From NCBI GenBank assembly GCA_017544265.1, contig JAFYEM010000009.1, positions 1 through 36,791 of the forward strand: a DNA stretch of 36,791 nt. Direction: 5' to 3'. This document shows, in pieces, positions 17,543-25,805 of this stretch (its first letter is position 1; the number at the start of each line of letters is the position of its first letter). A program made the translations under genes and the position numbers. The notes under the pieces are model-generated. The model made no database searches, was not told the DNA's origin, and worked only from the letters and a program-made list of their open reading frames with translations. The DNA is from Bacteroidales bacterium. Lineage in GTDB: Bacteria; Bacteroidota; Bacteroidia; Bacteroidales; UBA932.

Positions 17543-18399
17543 AAGCCGTAATAGACAGCCGCGCCGGCTTCTGCGGCGGAGTCATCCGGGCCATTTCCAG
17601 GGCGGAGGACATTCTCGCGACCAAGGACCAGATCTTTTCCCTCGGCGCAATTGTCCACAACGAAGAAGAGCTCCGCCGGCTCGGTGCGAAGGGGCTTTTG
17701 GCGATAGACAAAGACGAGATGTCTTCGCTTCCCGGTGGTTCGTCAATACTCATCCGCGCCCATGGCGAGCCGCCCGCGACATACAGCAAGGCAAAGGAAC
17801 TGTCTCTGAATGTCATAGACTGCACCTGTCCGGTGGTTCTGAAACTCCAGAAAGACATACTCAAGGCCCACGGCTCCGGGAAAATCATAATTTTCGGGAA
17901 AATCGGCCATGCGGAGGTGCTGGGACTTATGGGGCAGGTAGACGGCGACGCCATTATAGCAGAGAATGCCCAGATGCTTGAAGAGTTTATCTCGGAAGGG
18001 AAAATCACTGTCGGGGAAAGGCTGGAGGTGTTTTCCCAGACCACAGGCAATCCCGAAGAATACCGGAAAATCTGCCTCCGCCTTAAAGAACTCTCCCCGG
18101 AGGTCAACATCCACGAGACCATCTGCACGGAGGTCTCCTCGCGGCACTCCCTGCTCCGCTCATTCGCCGCGGCCCACGACGTAATCATTTTCGTTACCGG
18201 CGATTCCTCTTCAAACGGGAAAGTGCTTTTCAACCTTTGCAAAAGCGTGAACCCCCGCACATATAGGATTGGTTCCGTGAAGGATATCCGCCCGCAATGG
18301 TTCCGGAAAGGCGACACGGTCGGAGTTTCCGGAGCCACCTCCACTCCCAAGTGGCTGCTTGAGGAAGTGGCGCGGAATTTGCAAGGATTGAACCCTTGA
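17539..18399 (+). CDS. ispH: 4-hydroxy-3-methylbut-2-enyl diphosphate reductase
   Basis: A 286-residue iron-sulfur enzyme, the last step of the MEP isoprenoid pathway, making IPP and DMAPP from HMBPP. The three cluster ligands are C12 (FCGGV), C97 (CTCPVV) and C196 (ICTEVSSRH). Substrate-binding residues are visible as H40, H75 with E77 (RAHGEP), H124 and the SSSNGK loop. Length fits the short, single-domain form. The ATG overlaps cmk by 4 bp and its stop overlaps the next start by one base. Cmk-IspH adjacency is common in Bacteroidetes as I recall. Confidence 0.96.
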   Translation: MKAVIDSRAGFCGGVIRAISRAEDILATKDQIFSLGAIVHNEEELRRLGAKGLLAIDKDEMSSLPGGSSILIRAHGEPPATYSKAKELSLNVIDCTCPVVLKLQKDILKAHGSGKIIIFGKIGHAEVLGLMGQVDGDAIIAENAQMLEEFISEGKITVGERLEVFSQTTGNPEEYRKICLRLKELSPEVNIHETICTEVSSRHSLLRSFAAAHDVIIFVTGDSSSNGKVLFNLCKSVNPRTYRIGSVKDIRPQWFRKGDTVGVSGATSTPKWLLEEVARNLQGLNP

Positions 18400-18803
18400 T
18401 GAAACGCCTGTTCAAGACATTGCTTGCAGTCTCCCTCATGCTCGCGCTGATTCCCTCAGCCCGGGCCCAGGGCGGAGAATATTCTGTCTTCGAGCCCATA
18501 TCGAAGTATATCGCCGCCGGGGACGCCGCTTCGCTTTCCTCATGGTTCGCAGACAATCTGGAAATCAGCATAGGTTATCAGGCCAACACCTCTTCGAAAA
18601 GCCAGGCCCGGCAGATTCTGAAGTCTTTCTTTGAGCAGAACAGCCCCCGTTCCTTCATAATCACGAGCAAAGGAGCTCAGGATAATATGAAATACGCCTT
18701 CGGGCAGATGAGCGCCGGTGGCGAGGTCTATCTGGTAACCATCCGGGTCTATTACAAGAACGATTCATTCAAAATAGGACAAATAAAAATCGACCCCCAG
18801 TAG
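18399..18803 (+). CDS. DUF4783 secreted protein
   Basis: A 134-residue exported protein of unknown function. A signal peptide occupies residues 1-23 or so (KRLFKTLLAVSLMLAL, cleavage after ARA). The mature part has the DUF4783 pattern: a helix (ISKYIAAGDAASLSSWF), then QARQILKSFFEQNSPRSF, and a C-terminal beta strand pair, giving an NTF2-like small fold. I chose the ATG at 18399, which overlaps the ispH stop as TGATG. A TTG three bases upstream is the alternative. It is probably cotranscribed with cmk and ispH. Assignment rests on remembered family pattern. Confidence 0.8.
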   Translation: MKRLFKTLLAVSLMLALIPSARAQGGEYSVFEPISKYIAAGDAASLSSWFADNLEISIGYQANTSSKSQARQILKSFFEQNSPRSFIITSKGAQDNMKYAFGQMSAGGEVYLVTIRVYYKNDSFKIGQIKIDPQ

Positions 18804-18822
18804 GGAGCCGATTCTTTATTTT
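18788..18822. terminator. Possible shared terminator between convergent genes
   Basis: An imperfect stem (ATCG...CGAT enclosing CCC...GGG around the DUF4783 stop codon) is followed by T-rich sequence on the plus strand (TTCTTTATTTTT). On the minus strand a T-run also follows. It separates the cmk operon from the convergent lipoprotein gene. Confidence 0.4.
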
Positions 18823-18833
18823 TCGCCCGGAAC

Positions 18834-20090
18834 TTACTTCTCCTTGACGCACCTGACAGAATAGCCGGCCGCACGGGGAGAAGGAATTGTCATTGCATTC
18901 TTGAGTATATTCGAGTCATCCCAGCTTTCCGGAGCAAAACTGTAGTGAAGATTGGATGAATCGAACACGAAAGCCCGGCCTTTCCTGTTCGGAGCCACAT
19001 CGGAAATCCAATAATAACCTACCACATTCATATAATTATTGGACTTGTCCAGTTCAGCGGCGATATAATGATTGGCCTTTTCATCATCATAATGGCCTGC
19101 GGCAGGCAAATAAATGGTCGGCTCACCTTCAGCGGCAAACTCCCAGCCACTGCCATGCCAGATATGGGTTCCATGATATACCGGCTTTCCGCCCACCCAT
19201 TCGACATTGTCATATTTTTCGATAAGTTCCTTGGTCAGATTGAAATCTGCCAGGCGACCGACCTTATATCCTGCAGGACAGGGGTCCAACATGGTTTTCT
19301 TTCCGGAAACACCTCCCCAGAGATCGTCGAAACCGGTCTCACCGCTGATGTAGTCTCCTGTACCCCGTACCGGGTCGGAACCCATACCGAAGGAGTCAGT
19401 GCCCATAAACATCAGAGGCTCCTGGATGACTCCGCCGGGAGAGCATATCGTAGAGGCGTTGAACGCTGTCGGATGAGACCATTTTACGGGTTCGCCGTCC
19501 GGGCCGTAGAGCGTAGCGACCGCGTGAGGAGCAGCCTCTTCTTTTGTATATTGCAGCTTAATTCCTGAAGGGAAGGGCTCTTTACGGCCCCACTGATACA
19601 GGAAGCCCAGTACTCCGGGGTTGTCATATTCCGCGGACGTCGCGCCGAGATTGACGCTGCCCGGGTCGATACCGCTTCCGGGACTCCAGACATGCCAGCT
19701 CCACAAAAGCACGCCGTACTGGGAATAACCTCCGACGAGAGCATTGCCAGGCGTCCCTTTGGTTGCGAATTCTATGCTTTTTTTGTCGGAATTGAAAGAT
19801 AGAGTCGTAATCCAGCCCGGTTCTCCTTCCCAGATAAGCTTGGTGTCCGTGATTTCAGCAGTAAGATTGAGGCTCTGAAACGCCCTGTCGGTCAGACCAT
19901 CTGGCTGGACTCCGTTTCCGCGCACAGTCACGTCAATCGAATGGGATTCAGCATCATTGACCACGATGCAGTTGGCCCCGGAGGGTTCATCCAGTTTAAG
20001 GTATTTGGTACCTTGCTCCGGTTTGTCTTTTTTGTTGCAGCCGACAATCACCATTACGGCCGCAGCGAGCATGAATAAAAACTTTTTCAT
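18834..20090 (-). CDS. FISUMP-like lipoprotein
   Basis: A 418-residue exported lipoprotein. The signal peptide ends in a lipobox, VIVGC, with C18 as the lipidated residue. The mature protein contains LLWSWHVWSPG and WGRKEPFPSG, a DPCPAGYKV motif, and ends in AGYSVRCVKEK. This combination is typical of the Fibrobacter succinogenes major paralogous (FISUMP) domain found in many Bacteroidetes surface proteins. The N-terminal part (about 40-130) may be a BACON- or Ig-like strand domain. Function is unknown; an outer-membrane or surface location is likely. The ATG lies only 22 nt after the tRNA-Arg gene, so the two are likely cotranscribed. Confidence 0.75.
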   Translation of the reverse strand: MKKFLFMLAAAVMVIVGCNKKDKPEQGTKYLKLDEPSGANCIVVNDAESHSIDVTVRGNGVQPDGLTDRAFQSLNLTAEITDTKLIWEGEPGWITTLSFNSDKKSIEFATKGTPGNALVGGYSQYGVLLWSWHVWSPGSGIDPGSVNLGATSAEYDNPGVLGFLYQWGRKEPFPSGIKLQYTKEEAAPHAVATLYGPDGEPVKWSHPTAFNASTICSPGGVIQEPLMFMGTDSFGMGSDPVRGTGDYISGETGFDDLWGGVSGKKTMLDPCPAGYKVGRLADFNLTKELIEKYDNVEWVGGKPVYHGTHIWHGSGWEFAAEGEPTIYLPAAGHYDDEKANHYIAAELDKSNNYMNVVGYYWISDVAPNRKGRAFVFDSSNLHYSFAPESWDDSNILKNAMTIPSPRAAGYSVRCVKEK

Positions 20091-20112
20091 GGAGAGGAGA
20101 ATTATTTAGATG

Positions 20113-20186
20113 TGATCGAGTTGGGACTCGAACCCAAGACCCACAGCTTAGAAGGCTGTTGCTCTATCCAACTGAGCTACTCGACC
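20113..20186 (-). tRNA. tRNA-Arg (anticodon UCU)
   Basis: The minus strand folds into a full cloverleaf of 74 nt. The acceptor stem GGTCGAG pairs with CTCGATC (one G-T pair), the D-arm includes AGCTCAGTTGG, the anticodon stem ACAGC/GCTGT closes the loop CTTCTAA with anticodon TCT, and the T-arm TTGGG/CCCAA closes TTCGAGT. The discriminator is A. CCA is not encoded. It reads AGA and possibly AGG. Confidence 0.96.
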
Positions 20187-20209
20187 ATAACGCATAGCGT
20201 CACAGCTGG

Positions 20210-20217
20210 CAAAGATA
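20210..20217 (-). promoter_or_regulatory. Candidate -7 promoter element for tRNA-Arg and lipoprotein
   Basis: TATCTTTG on the minus strand matches TAnnTTTG and lies 23 nt upstream of the tRNA 5' end, a suitable distance for a short leader. An A/T-rich stretch precedes it. Confidence 0.5.
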
Positions 20218-20233
20218 GCAATTTTTTAATACA

Positions 20234-20258
20234 TAAAAAAGGGACTTTGTCAGTCCCT
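20234..20258 (-). terminator. Rho-independent terminator of the His-rich protein gene
   Basis: On the minus strand AGGGACT - GACAA - AGTCCCT forms a perfect 7-bp stem followed by TTTTTT. The stem includes the stop codon of the gene ending at 20250, so termination occurs right at the end of translation. Confidence 0.85.
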
Positions 20259-20915
20259 CTGGTTGCCGTATTTGTCGTAGTAATAATTCCGGTCGTTTCG
20301 GTGGCAGCGGAAAAGGCCGTTGTCCATGAGTTCCACCCAGTCGCCCCAGACATTGAATATGCGGCTGCCCTGCTCGTCGGCAACGTAGAACTTTCCATCA
20401 CGCTCGTACACATAACAGCCGTTCCAGAGCTGCTCTATGACATAGTGGGAAGATATTCCGGTGAACCAGTTGCCGTCCTCGTCATATATCCGCCATGTGT
20501 CGCCCTTGCGTACGCAGTAGCTTCCAAGCGGCAGAAGTATCACCTCGTCCCCTCTCAGGAGTTCATCCCCGTTCTTACGGAATATGCACACCTGGTTCAT
20601 CTTCAGCCGCACATGACGGCCGTTCCAGAGTTCCTGCCAGTCCCCGGTGCAATAGACCTCGGCCCTGGGACCGCCATGATGGTGTTTCAATACTTTCTGG
20701 GAGCCGTGGTGAGGATCGGCATGGCAGCCGCCTCTGTCAAGGTGTTTGACATGGTTCTTTCCATGGGACTTGCCGGGCTTCTTTTCATGTCTGCCCCTGT
20801 CCCCTCTTTCACGATATTCACTCTTGTGCCTGCGGAACTGATTTGCATCCCTGTGCTGCCCGTAAGCGAGACTTACTGACAGAACCATCATCAGTAGTAT
20901 TACCAGTCTTTTCAT
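20250..20915 (-). CDS. Secreted His-rich protein with aromatic repeats
   Basis: A 221-residue exported protein that I do not recognise. A signal peptide (1-20, KRLVILLMMVLSVSLAYGQ) is followed by a very basic, His-rich segment (21-84) with groups such as HADPHH and KHHHGG, which could bind metal or a polyanion. Residues 85-221 contain repeating beta-hairpin-like units with Trp, Tyr and Gly (GDWQELWNGR, DTWRIYDEDGNW, QLWNGCYVYERDGKFYV, YYYDKYG), resembling WG-type repeats. I chose the ATG at 20915 because it begins the signal peptide; a TTG at 20945 is the only upstream alternative. The gene diverges from the transpeptidase-TIR gene. No function is assigned. Confidence 0.7.
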   Translation of the reverse strand: MKRLVILLMMVLSVSLAYGQHRDANQFRRHKSEYRERGDRGRHEKKPGKSHGKNHVKHLDRGGCHADPHHGSQKVLKHHHGGPRAEVYCTGDWQELWNGRHVRLKMNQVCIFRKNGDELLRGDEVILLPLGSYCVRKGDTWRIYDEDGNWFTGISSHYVIEQLWNGCYVYERDGKFYVADEQGSRIFNVWGDWVELMDNGLFRCHRNDRNYYYDKYGNQRD

Positions 20916-20971
20916 AGCCTTCAGATTTTCCTGCAAGATAGTCAATTATCGCGCCAAAAGAAAAAATTGTT

Positions 20972-20979
20972 TAACTTTG
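20972..20979 (+). promoter_or_regulatory. Candidate -7 promoter element for the transpeptidase-TIR gene
   Basis: TAACTTTG matches TAnnTTTG and lies 20 nt before the ATG at 21000. The same octamer precedes the pRiA4b-like gene. Confidence 0.5.
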
Positions 20980-20999
20980 AGCCGTTCAAAGAATTTCTG

Positions 21000-21911
21000 A
21001 TGAAGAAACTGCTTATAGCGCTGTTGCTGGCGATGCTGCTTTCCCCGCTGTCTCTTGCACAGGGAAAGTACGGAGTTTTCCTTAAATATGTGGATTCCGC
21101 GCCATTTATTCTGGTAAACAAACAGTTGCTCACCCTGGCCCTGGTGGACAAAGAGGGCGAGCCTGTCGTGGAATATGGAATCGCATGCGCCCATAACTAC
21201 GGCAACAAGCACAAAAGAGGAGACCACAGGACTCCGGAAGGGATTTTCCCCATCAACGAATTCCTTTATGCGGCACGTATTCCTCACGATTTCCATGACG
21301 GGAAAGGCCCCGTAAAAGGAGCATACGGTCCCTGGTTCCTCAGGCTGGACGTACCTGGAATAAGGGATATCGGAATACACGGGACACACCTGCCCGAGTC
21401 CATAGGCAGCAGGGCCACGGAAGGATGCATACGGCTGCGTAACGAGAACATCCTGGACCTCAAGTCAAGAGTTAAACTCGGGACGCCTGTGATAATCACT
21501 CCCGATCCACTGCTGGATGCCAGTTGGAATGATGCCGAAATCATCAGGGCCTTCGCCCCGGAAAAGGGCGCTGATATTTTTATCAGTTACTCTCCCCGGG
21601 ACATCTCCGCCGCAGAATCCCTCTGCCGTAAACTGGACAGTACCGGCATTACATATTATATGGACAGGGACGGCCTGGACGGAGGCATGGACCATCCGAA
21701 AGTCCTTGCTGCAAATATCCTGCAGTGCAAAGTCTTCCTCTGCATCTGCGGTGAGAATTCCGCACAAGACGTCTTCCAGCAGAGCGCCATTGCCTATGCT
21801 GAGGCCAAAAAGCCTGCGGACCAGATAGTCCGCTACGAAAAAGAGGGCGACCTCTCGGAGGACGCCCTCATTCGTTCGCTTATAATAAACAACTACGTTA
21901 CGGCACTTTAG
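21000..21911 (+). CDS. Exported L,D-transpeptidase (YkuD) fused to a TIR domain
   Basis: A 303-residue protein. A signal peptide (1-21, KKLLIALLLAMLLSPLSLAQ) is followed by a YkuD catalytic domain (about 24-168). It has the active-site H127 in IGIHGTH and C143 in SRATEGCIRLRN, the residues that form the thioacyl intermediate in 3-3 peptidoglycan cross-linking or lipoprotein attachment. A TIR domain (about 190-275) follows: ADIFISYSPRD, GITYYMDRDGLDGGMD, CKVFLCICGENS. In related Bacteroidetes TIR domains a Glu follows F-T-Q-S; here the position is A263 (FQQSAIAY), so NAD cleavage seems unlikely. I chose the ATG at 21000 because it starts the signal peptide. The stop overlaps that of the convergent DUF1015 gene. 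Domain calls are confident; the joint function is unknown. Confidence 0.88.
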   Translation: MKKLLIALLLAMLLSPLSLAQGKYGVFLKYVDSAPFILVNKQLLTLALVDKEGEPVVEYGIACAHNYGNKHKRGDHRTPEGIFPINEFLYAARIPHDFHDGKGPVKGAYGPWFLRLDVPGIRDIGIHGTHLPESIGSRATEGCIRLRNENILDLKSRVKLGTPVIITPDPLLDASWNDAEIIRAFAPEKGADIFISYSPRDISAAESLCRKLDSTGITYYMDRDGLDGGMDHPKVLAANILQCKVFLCICGENSAQDVFQQSAIAYAEAKKPADQIVRYEKEGDLSEDALIRSLIINNYVTAL

Positions 21912-23215
21912 AAGGTGTGGATTGCAAGGCCTGAGCGGAGCTTCGGCTCGAACCATGTAGTCTTAGGCGGCATTATGTTGCCGGAGTCGGCAATGTCCAT
22001 AAGTTGTTTCATGGAAACCGGATAGAGCGCGAAAGCAACTGCCATTTCGCCGCTGTCAACCCTGCGGGAGAGTTCCCCGAGTCCGCGTATGCCACCCACG
22101 AAGTCAATCCGCTTGTCCGTACGCAGGTCCTTGATTCCCAGAATCTTGTCAAGCACGAGGTTTGACAGTATCGTAACGTCCAGGACTCCTATGGGGTCAG
22201 TGTCGTCGTAGCGTCCGTCTCTGGCGTCCAGGCGGTACCAATGCCCGTCCAGATACATCGAGAATCGGTGCAGGCGGTCAGGTGCAATGTCCGGATTATT
22301 GATTGGCGACAATTTGAAGTCCTCTTCAAGGGCATTCAGGAACTCTTCCTTCGACAGGCCGTTCAAATCTCGTACGACCCTGTTGTAATCGATAATCTTC
22401 AGATGGCTTTCGGGGAAGCAAACGGCCATGAACCAGTTGTATTCCTCCTTTCCGGTGTGGGCGGGATTCTGGGCCCGCCTTTCAGCACCGACGCGTGCAG
22501 CTGCCGCAGTGCGGTGGTGCCCGTCAGCGACATAGAACGCCTCAACCTCATAATTGAATATGGTGGTTATGCGGGAAATCAGTTCGTCGTCAGACACGAC
22601 CCAGAAAGCGTGCGTGAAGCCGTTTTCGTCTATGAACTCGTACTCGGGCGCATTCTCGTAACGCGGAGAATCGGCCGGGGAGAGTGAGGGGAAAGTGGAT
22701 GTCCCGGCCTCCGGGAAATGGATTCCGACCACCGAGAAGATGATTTTTTCAAGTTCCGCATTGTCCTTGAAGGCAAAAAACACCGGCTCAATGTTGGCGC
22801 TCTGAATCCTCACATGTACCATGCGGTCGTCCTCTTTGTCGCGGCGGGTCAGTTCGTGTTTCTTGATGACTCCTGAGGCATAGTCGTCGGTATTGGCGCA
22901 GAGGACGATACCGTACTGGGTACGGCCCTCCATGGTCTGGGCATAGATATAGTACTCTTCCTTGGGGTCCCGGACCAGCCAGCCCCTGTCCTTCCAGGCC
23001 TTGAAGTTCTCGACAGCTTTTGCATAGACCTTTTCGGAGTGCTCGTCCGCTATCGGGCTGAAGTCGATTTCAGGCTTGGTTATGTGAAGGAGCGACTTTT
23101 CGCCGGCCATGGCCAGGGCTTCCTCCGAGTTCAGTACGTCGTAGGGTGGTGCAGCGACCTCAGTCACGAGTTCGCGCGGCGGCCTGAGGGCCGCAAAGGG
23201 CTTTACTCTTACCAT
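21908..23215 (-). CDS. DUF1015 family protein
   Basis: A 435-residue cytoplasmic protein of the DUF1015 family, whose biochemical role is not established. The N-terminus VRVKPFAALRPPRELVTEVAAPPYDVL and the central YVADGHHRTAAA motif are diagnostic, the latter resembling a nuclease- or kinase-like HHR site. It overlaps the serA stop by 7 bp. In many bacteria this family sits beside serA and serC, which suggests a link to serine or phosphoserine metabolism; that is inference from context. It is the last gene of the operon. Confidence 0.9.
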   Translation of the reverse strand: MVRVKPFAALRPPRELVTEVAAPPYDVLNSEEALAMAGEKSLLHITKPEIDFSPIADEHSEKVYAKAVENFKAWKDRGWLVRDPKEEYYIYAQTMEGRTQYGIVLCANTDDYASGVIKKHELTRRDKEDDRMVHVRIQSANIEPVFFAFKDNAELEKIIFSVVGIHFPEAGTSTFPSLSPADSPRYENAPEYEFIDENGFTHAFWVVSDDELISRITTIFNYEVEAFYVADGHHRTAAAARVGAERRAQNPAHTGKEEYNWFMAVCFPESHLKIIDYNRVVRDLNGLSKEEFLNALEEDFKLSPINNPDIAPDRLHRFSMYLDGHWYRLDARDGRYDDTDPIGVLDVTILSNLVLDKILGIKDLRTDKRIDFVGGIRGLGELSRRVDSGEMAVAFALYPVSMKQLMDIADSGNIMPPKTTWFEPKLRSGLAIHTF

Positions 23216-24132
23216 TTGTTTACCTGGAATTTAGTGTTACCTGTTGCAAAGAAATCCACAATCTGGCGTGCCGCGGCAAGGCCGGCATTGATATTGGCCT
23301 CGGAGGTCTGGGCGCCCATTTTCTTGGGAGTGGCGAAAACCCTGAGACCGAATTCCTCGCGAAGTGCGTCATAATTGTCAGGAGCCACGTCCGCGACGTA
23401 TTTCAGGTCAGCACGCTCGCGCAGGGCCTTTGCCAGGCCATCTTCGTCTATGACTTCCTTGCGGGCCGTATTCACAAGGCAGGCGCCTTTCGGCATCTTA
23501 GAAATCAGGTCGTAGCCTATGGACTTGATGGTCGACGGCAGGGCCGGAATATGGATGGAGAGATAATCCGAAGCGGAGTACAGTTCCTCCAGGGAATGGA
23601 CCGGAGTGGCCTTCCCTGCAATAATCTGCTCGTCGGAAAGGAAGGGATCGAAGGCGCAGACTTCCATACCGAGTGCGCGGGCTTTTTCTCCCACCAGGCG
23701 GCCTACGTTACCATAGGCCTGGACACCGAGCCGCTTGCCCTGGACTTCGCTGCCAGTCGCGGGGGTGAACTGGGTGCGGGCCATGAATATCATTAGCGCG
23801 AGTGCGAGTTCAGCCACGGCGTTGGAATTCTGCCCCGGCGTGTTCATCACTACAATCCTGCGCTCAGATGCCGCCGCAAGGTCCACATTGTCGAACCCCG
23901 CACCGGCGCGCACGACTATTTTAAGTTTCGGAGCTGCCGCAATGACCTCCGACGTGACTTTGTCCGAACGGATGATAATCGCATCGACATCTCCCACAGC
24001 AGCCACCAGATCTTCCTGGGCTGCGTATTTTTCAAGTTTCACCACTTCGTGACCGGCCTCCGTAAGGATTCCGGAAATGCCCTCTACGGCTGCAGCCGCG
24101 AAAGGCTTCTGGGTTGCGAGAAGTATTTTCAT
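23209..24132 (-). CDS. serA: D-3-phosphoglycerate dehydrogenase, short form
   Basis: A 307-residue 2-hydroxyacid dehydrogenase that oxidises 3-phosphoglycerate to 3-phosphohydroxypyruvate with NAD, the first step of serine synthesis. The Rossmann loop is GVQAYGNVG (136-144), and NTARKEVID carries the substrate Arg region. There is no C-terminal ACT domain, so serine feedback of the Escherichia coli kind is not expected. The usual catalytic His motif TPH-x-GA reads TPKKMGAQT; I recall this form as normal for Bacteroidetes SerA, so it is not a defect. The gene starts 2 bp after serC. Confidence 0.92.
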   Translation of the reverse strand: MKILLATQKPFAAAAVEGISGILTEAGHEVVKLEKYAAQEDLVAAVGDVDAIIIRSDKVTSEVIAAAPKLKIVVRAGAGFDNVDLAAASERRIVVMNTPGQNSNAVAELALALMIFMARTQFTPATGSEVQGKRLGVQAYGNVGRLVGEKARALGMEVCAFDPFLSDEQIIAGKATPVHSLEELYSASDYLSIHIPALPSTIKSIGYDLISKMPKGACLVNTARKEVIDEDGLAKALRERADLKYVADVAPDNYDALREEFGLRVFATPKKMGAQTSEANINAGLAAARQIVDFFATGNTKFQVNKW

Positions 24133-24134
24133 GA

Positions 24135-25205
24135 TTATTCGTGCAATTTTTCGAATTCCTGCATACAGTCAACCAGGGCCTGGACGTCTTCGAGGGAACA
24201 GGCGTTGTAGATGGAGGCGCGGAAGCCGCCGACGGAGCGGTGCCCCTTGATGCCCACCATGCCCTTATCTTTTGCGAAAGCAAAGAACTCATCCTGAAGG
24301 TCCTCGTGACCGGGTGCCATGACGAAACAGACGTTCATTATGGAACGGTCCTCTTTCTCGGCGGTTCCGATGAAGAGGGAGTTGCGGTCTATTTCATCAT
24401 AGAGGATGCGGGCCTTCTCGAGATTGATTTTGTAGATGGCCTCCACCCCGCCGATACTCCTGAGCCACTTCAGAGTCTCGTTCATGACGAAAATCGAGAA
24501 CACCGGAGGAGTGTTGAACATGGAGAGTTTGTCTATGTGGGTGCGATAATCCAGCATTGTGGGGATATGCCTGGACACCCTGCCCAGGAGATCCTTGCGG
24601 ATGATGGCGAAAATGACCCCGGCGGGACCTACGTTCTTCTGCGCACCGCCGTAGATGAGGGCGTACTTGGAGACATCCACGGGACGGGACATGATGTCCG
24701 AAGACATGTCTGCGATCAGCGGGACGGGGCAGTCCATATCTTCGTGGATTTCAGTGCCGTAGATGGTATTGTTCGTAGTAATGTGCAGATAGTCTATATC
24801 TTCCGGAATCTCGAACCCCTTGGGAATATAGCAGTAGTTGCGGTCCTTGGAGCAGGCGATTGCATAGGCCTCGCCTATTCCCTGGGCCTCCACAAGAGCC
24901 TTGTGCGCCCAGACTCCGGTGTCCAGATAGGCCGCCTTATGCTCCAGGTAGTTCATCGCCACATACAGGAACTGGAGGGAGGCGCCGCCGCCGAGGAACA
25001 CGACTTCGTGGGTGTCCGGAATGTTCAGGAGTTCTTTCCACAGAGAGCGGCATTCATCCATTACGGCGTCCCATTCCTTGGTGCGGTGAGAGATGGAAAT
25101 AAGTGAAATTCCGGTACCGGAGAAATCTTTCAGCGCGGCGATGGCATTGTCGATGGCAACTTGCGGGAGCAGGCACGGGCCTGCATTGAAAACGTGTTTG
25201 GTCAT
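24135..25205 (-). CDS. serC: Phosphoserine aminotransferase
   Basis: A 356-residue class V PLP enzyme, converting 3-phosphohydroxypyruvate and glutamate to phosphoserine. The N-terminus [10 protein letters not shown], the [10 protein letters not shown] segment and the PLP lysine K190 in [12 protein letters not shown] are diagnostic. Near the C-terminus [14 protein letters not shown] binds the phosphate. Length matches the family (about 355-362). The ATG overlaps the yigZ stop as ATGA, and serA follows 2 bp downstream, so two consecutive steps of serine synthesis are coupled. Confidence 0.96.
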   Translation of the reverse strand: MTKHVFNAGPCLLPQVAIDNAIAALKDFSGTGISLISISHRTKEWDAVMDECRSLWKELLNIPDTHEVVFLGGGASLQFLYVAMNYLEHKAAYLDTGVWAHKALVEAQGIGEAYAIACSKDRNYCYIPKGFEIPEDIDYLHITTNNTIYGTEIHEDMDCPVPLIADMSSDIMSRPVDVSKYALIYGGAQKNVGPAGVIFAIIRKDLLGRVSRHIPTMLDYRTHIDKLSMFNTPPVFSIFVMNETLKWLRSIGGVEAIYKINLEKARILYDEIDRNSLFIGTAEKEDRSIMNVCFVMAPGHEDLQDEFFAFAKDKGMVGIKGHRSVGGFRASIYNACSLEDVQALVDCMQEFEKLHE

Positions 25206-25798
25206 ATTTTAGCGAATGTTAAATTGTCTATTTTGCCGGCACGCTCCTCAAAGGCGGGAGCGCTGTCCAGCGGAACGGGCGCCTCAATGAGGCAGGACAG
25301 GGAAAAATCACGCAGAGAAGGCTGGATGTCCATATCTTTGAGAATCCGCATTACGGACTCCATAGACTCGTAGCCGAACTCCAGCCGGTAATGCGCACAG
25401 GCGGTCTTTTCTATGATGGAAGCATTGGCGATGGCGTCCGCTGAAGCGTCTTTATAGGCCTTTATCAGCCCCGGCACCCCGAGGAGGATACCGCCGAAAT
25501 AGCGCACCACCACAATCAGCACATCGCTCAGTCCAGCTGAGTCTATAGACCCGAGGATAGGCCTGCCTGCGGTTCCGGAGGGTTCTCCGTCGTCATTGGC
25601 ACGCCACTCTTTCCCGCCCAGGCCGATCCGGTACGCGTAGCAATGATGGCGGGCCGCATGGTGTTCCTTCCGCAGGGCGTCCACCTTCTCTTTGACCTCT
25701 GCCTCCGAAGTGAGCGGATAGGCATAGGCGATGAAGCGGGAACCGGATGCCTTGTACAGGCCCTCGGACGGAGCAGCTATGCTACGATACTTGTCCAT
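25202..25798 (-). CDS. YigZ/IMPACT family protein
   Basis: A 198-residue cytoplasmic protein. The N-terminal UPF0029/IMPACT domain includes [27 protein letters not shown] and [20 protein letters not shown], all signature segments; a DUF1949-like ferredoxin fold fills the last 65 residues. YigZ proteins are linked to ribosome association or to regulation of translation, without a firm reaction. It heads the serine operon, and its ATG lies 7 nt after a candidate promoter. Confidence 0.92.
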   Translation of the reverse strand: MDKYRSIAAPSEGLYKASGSRFIAYAYPLTSEAEVKEKVDALRKEHHAARHHCYAYRIGLGGKEWRANDDGEPSGTAGRPILGSIDSAGLSDVLIVVVRYFGGILLGVPGLIKAYKDASADAIANASIIEKTACAHYRLEFGYESMESVMRILKDMDIQPSLRDFSLSCLIEAPVPLDSAPAFEERAGKIDNLTFAKI

Positions 25799-25805
25799 TA
25801 GTTTT

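Noticed and set aside
18786-18800. Another occurrence of a GGGGGTCGAT-like word (minus strand) near the end of the DUF4783 gene
   Set aside because: It resembles the repeat loop core but has no flanking arms like those of the element and simply encodes the protein end (KIDPQ). Probably chance.
23209-24132. SerA with Lys in place of the usual catalytic His (TPKKMGAQT)
   Set aside because: I recall this motif as normal in Bacteroidetes SerA proteins, so it was not reported as a defect.
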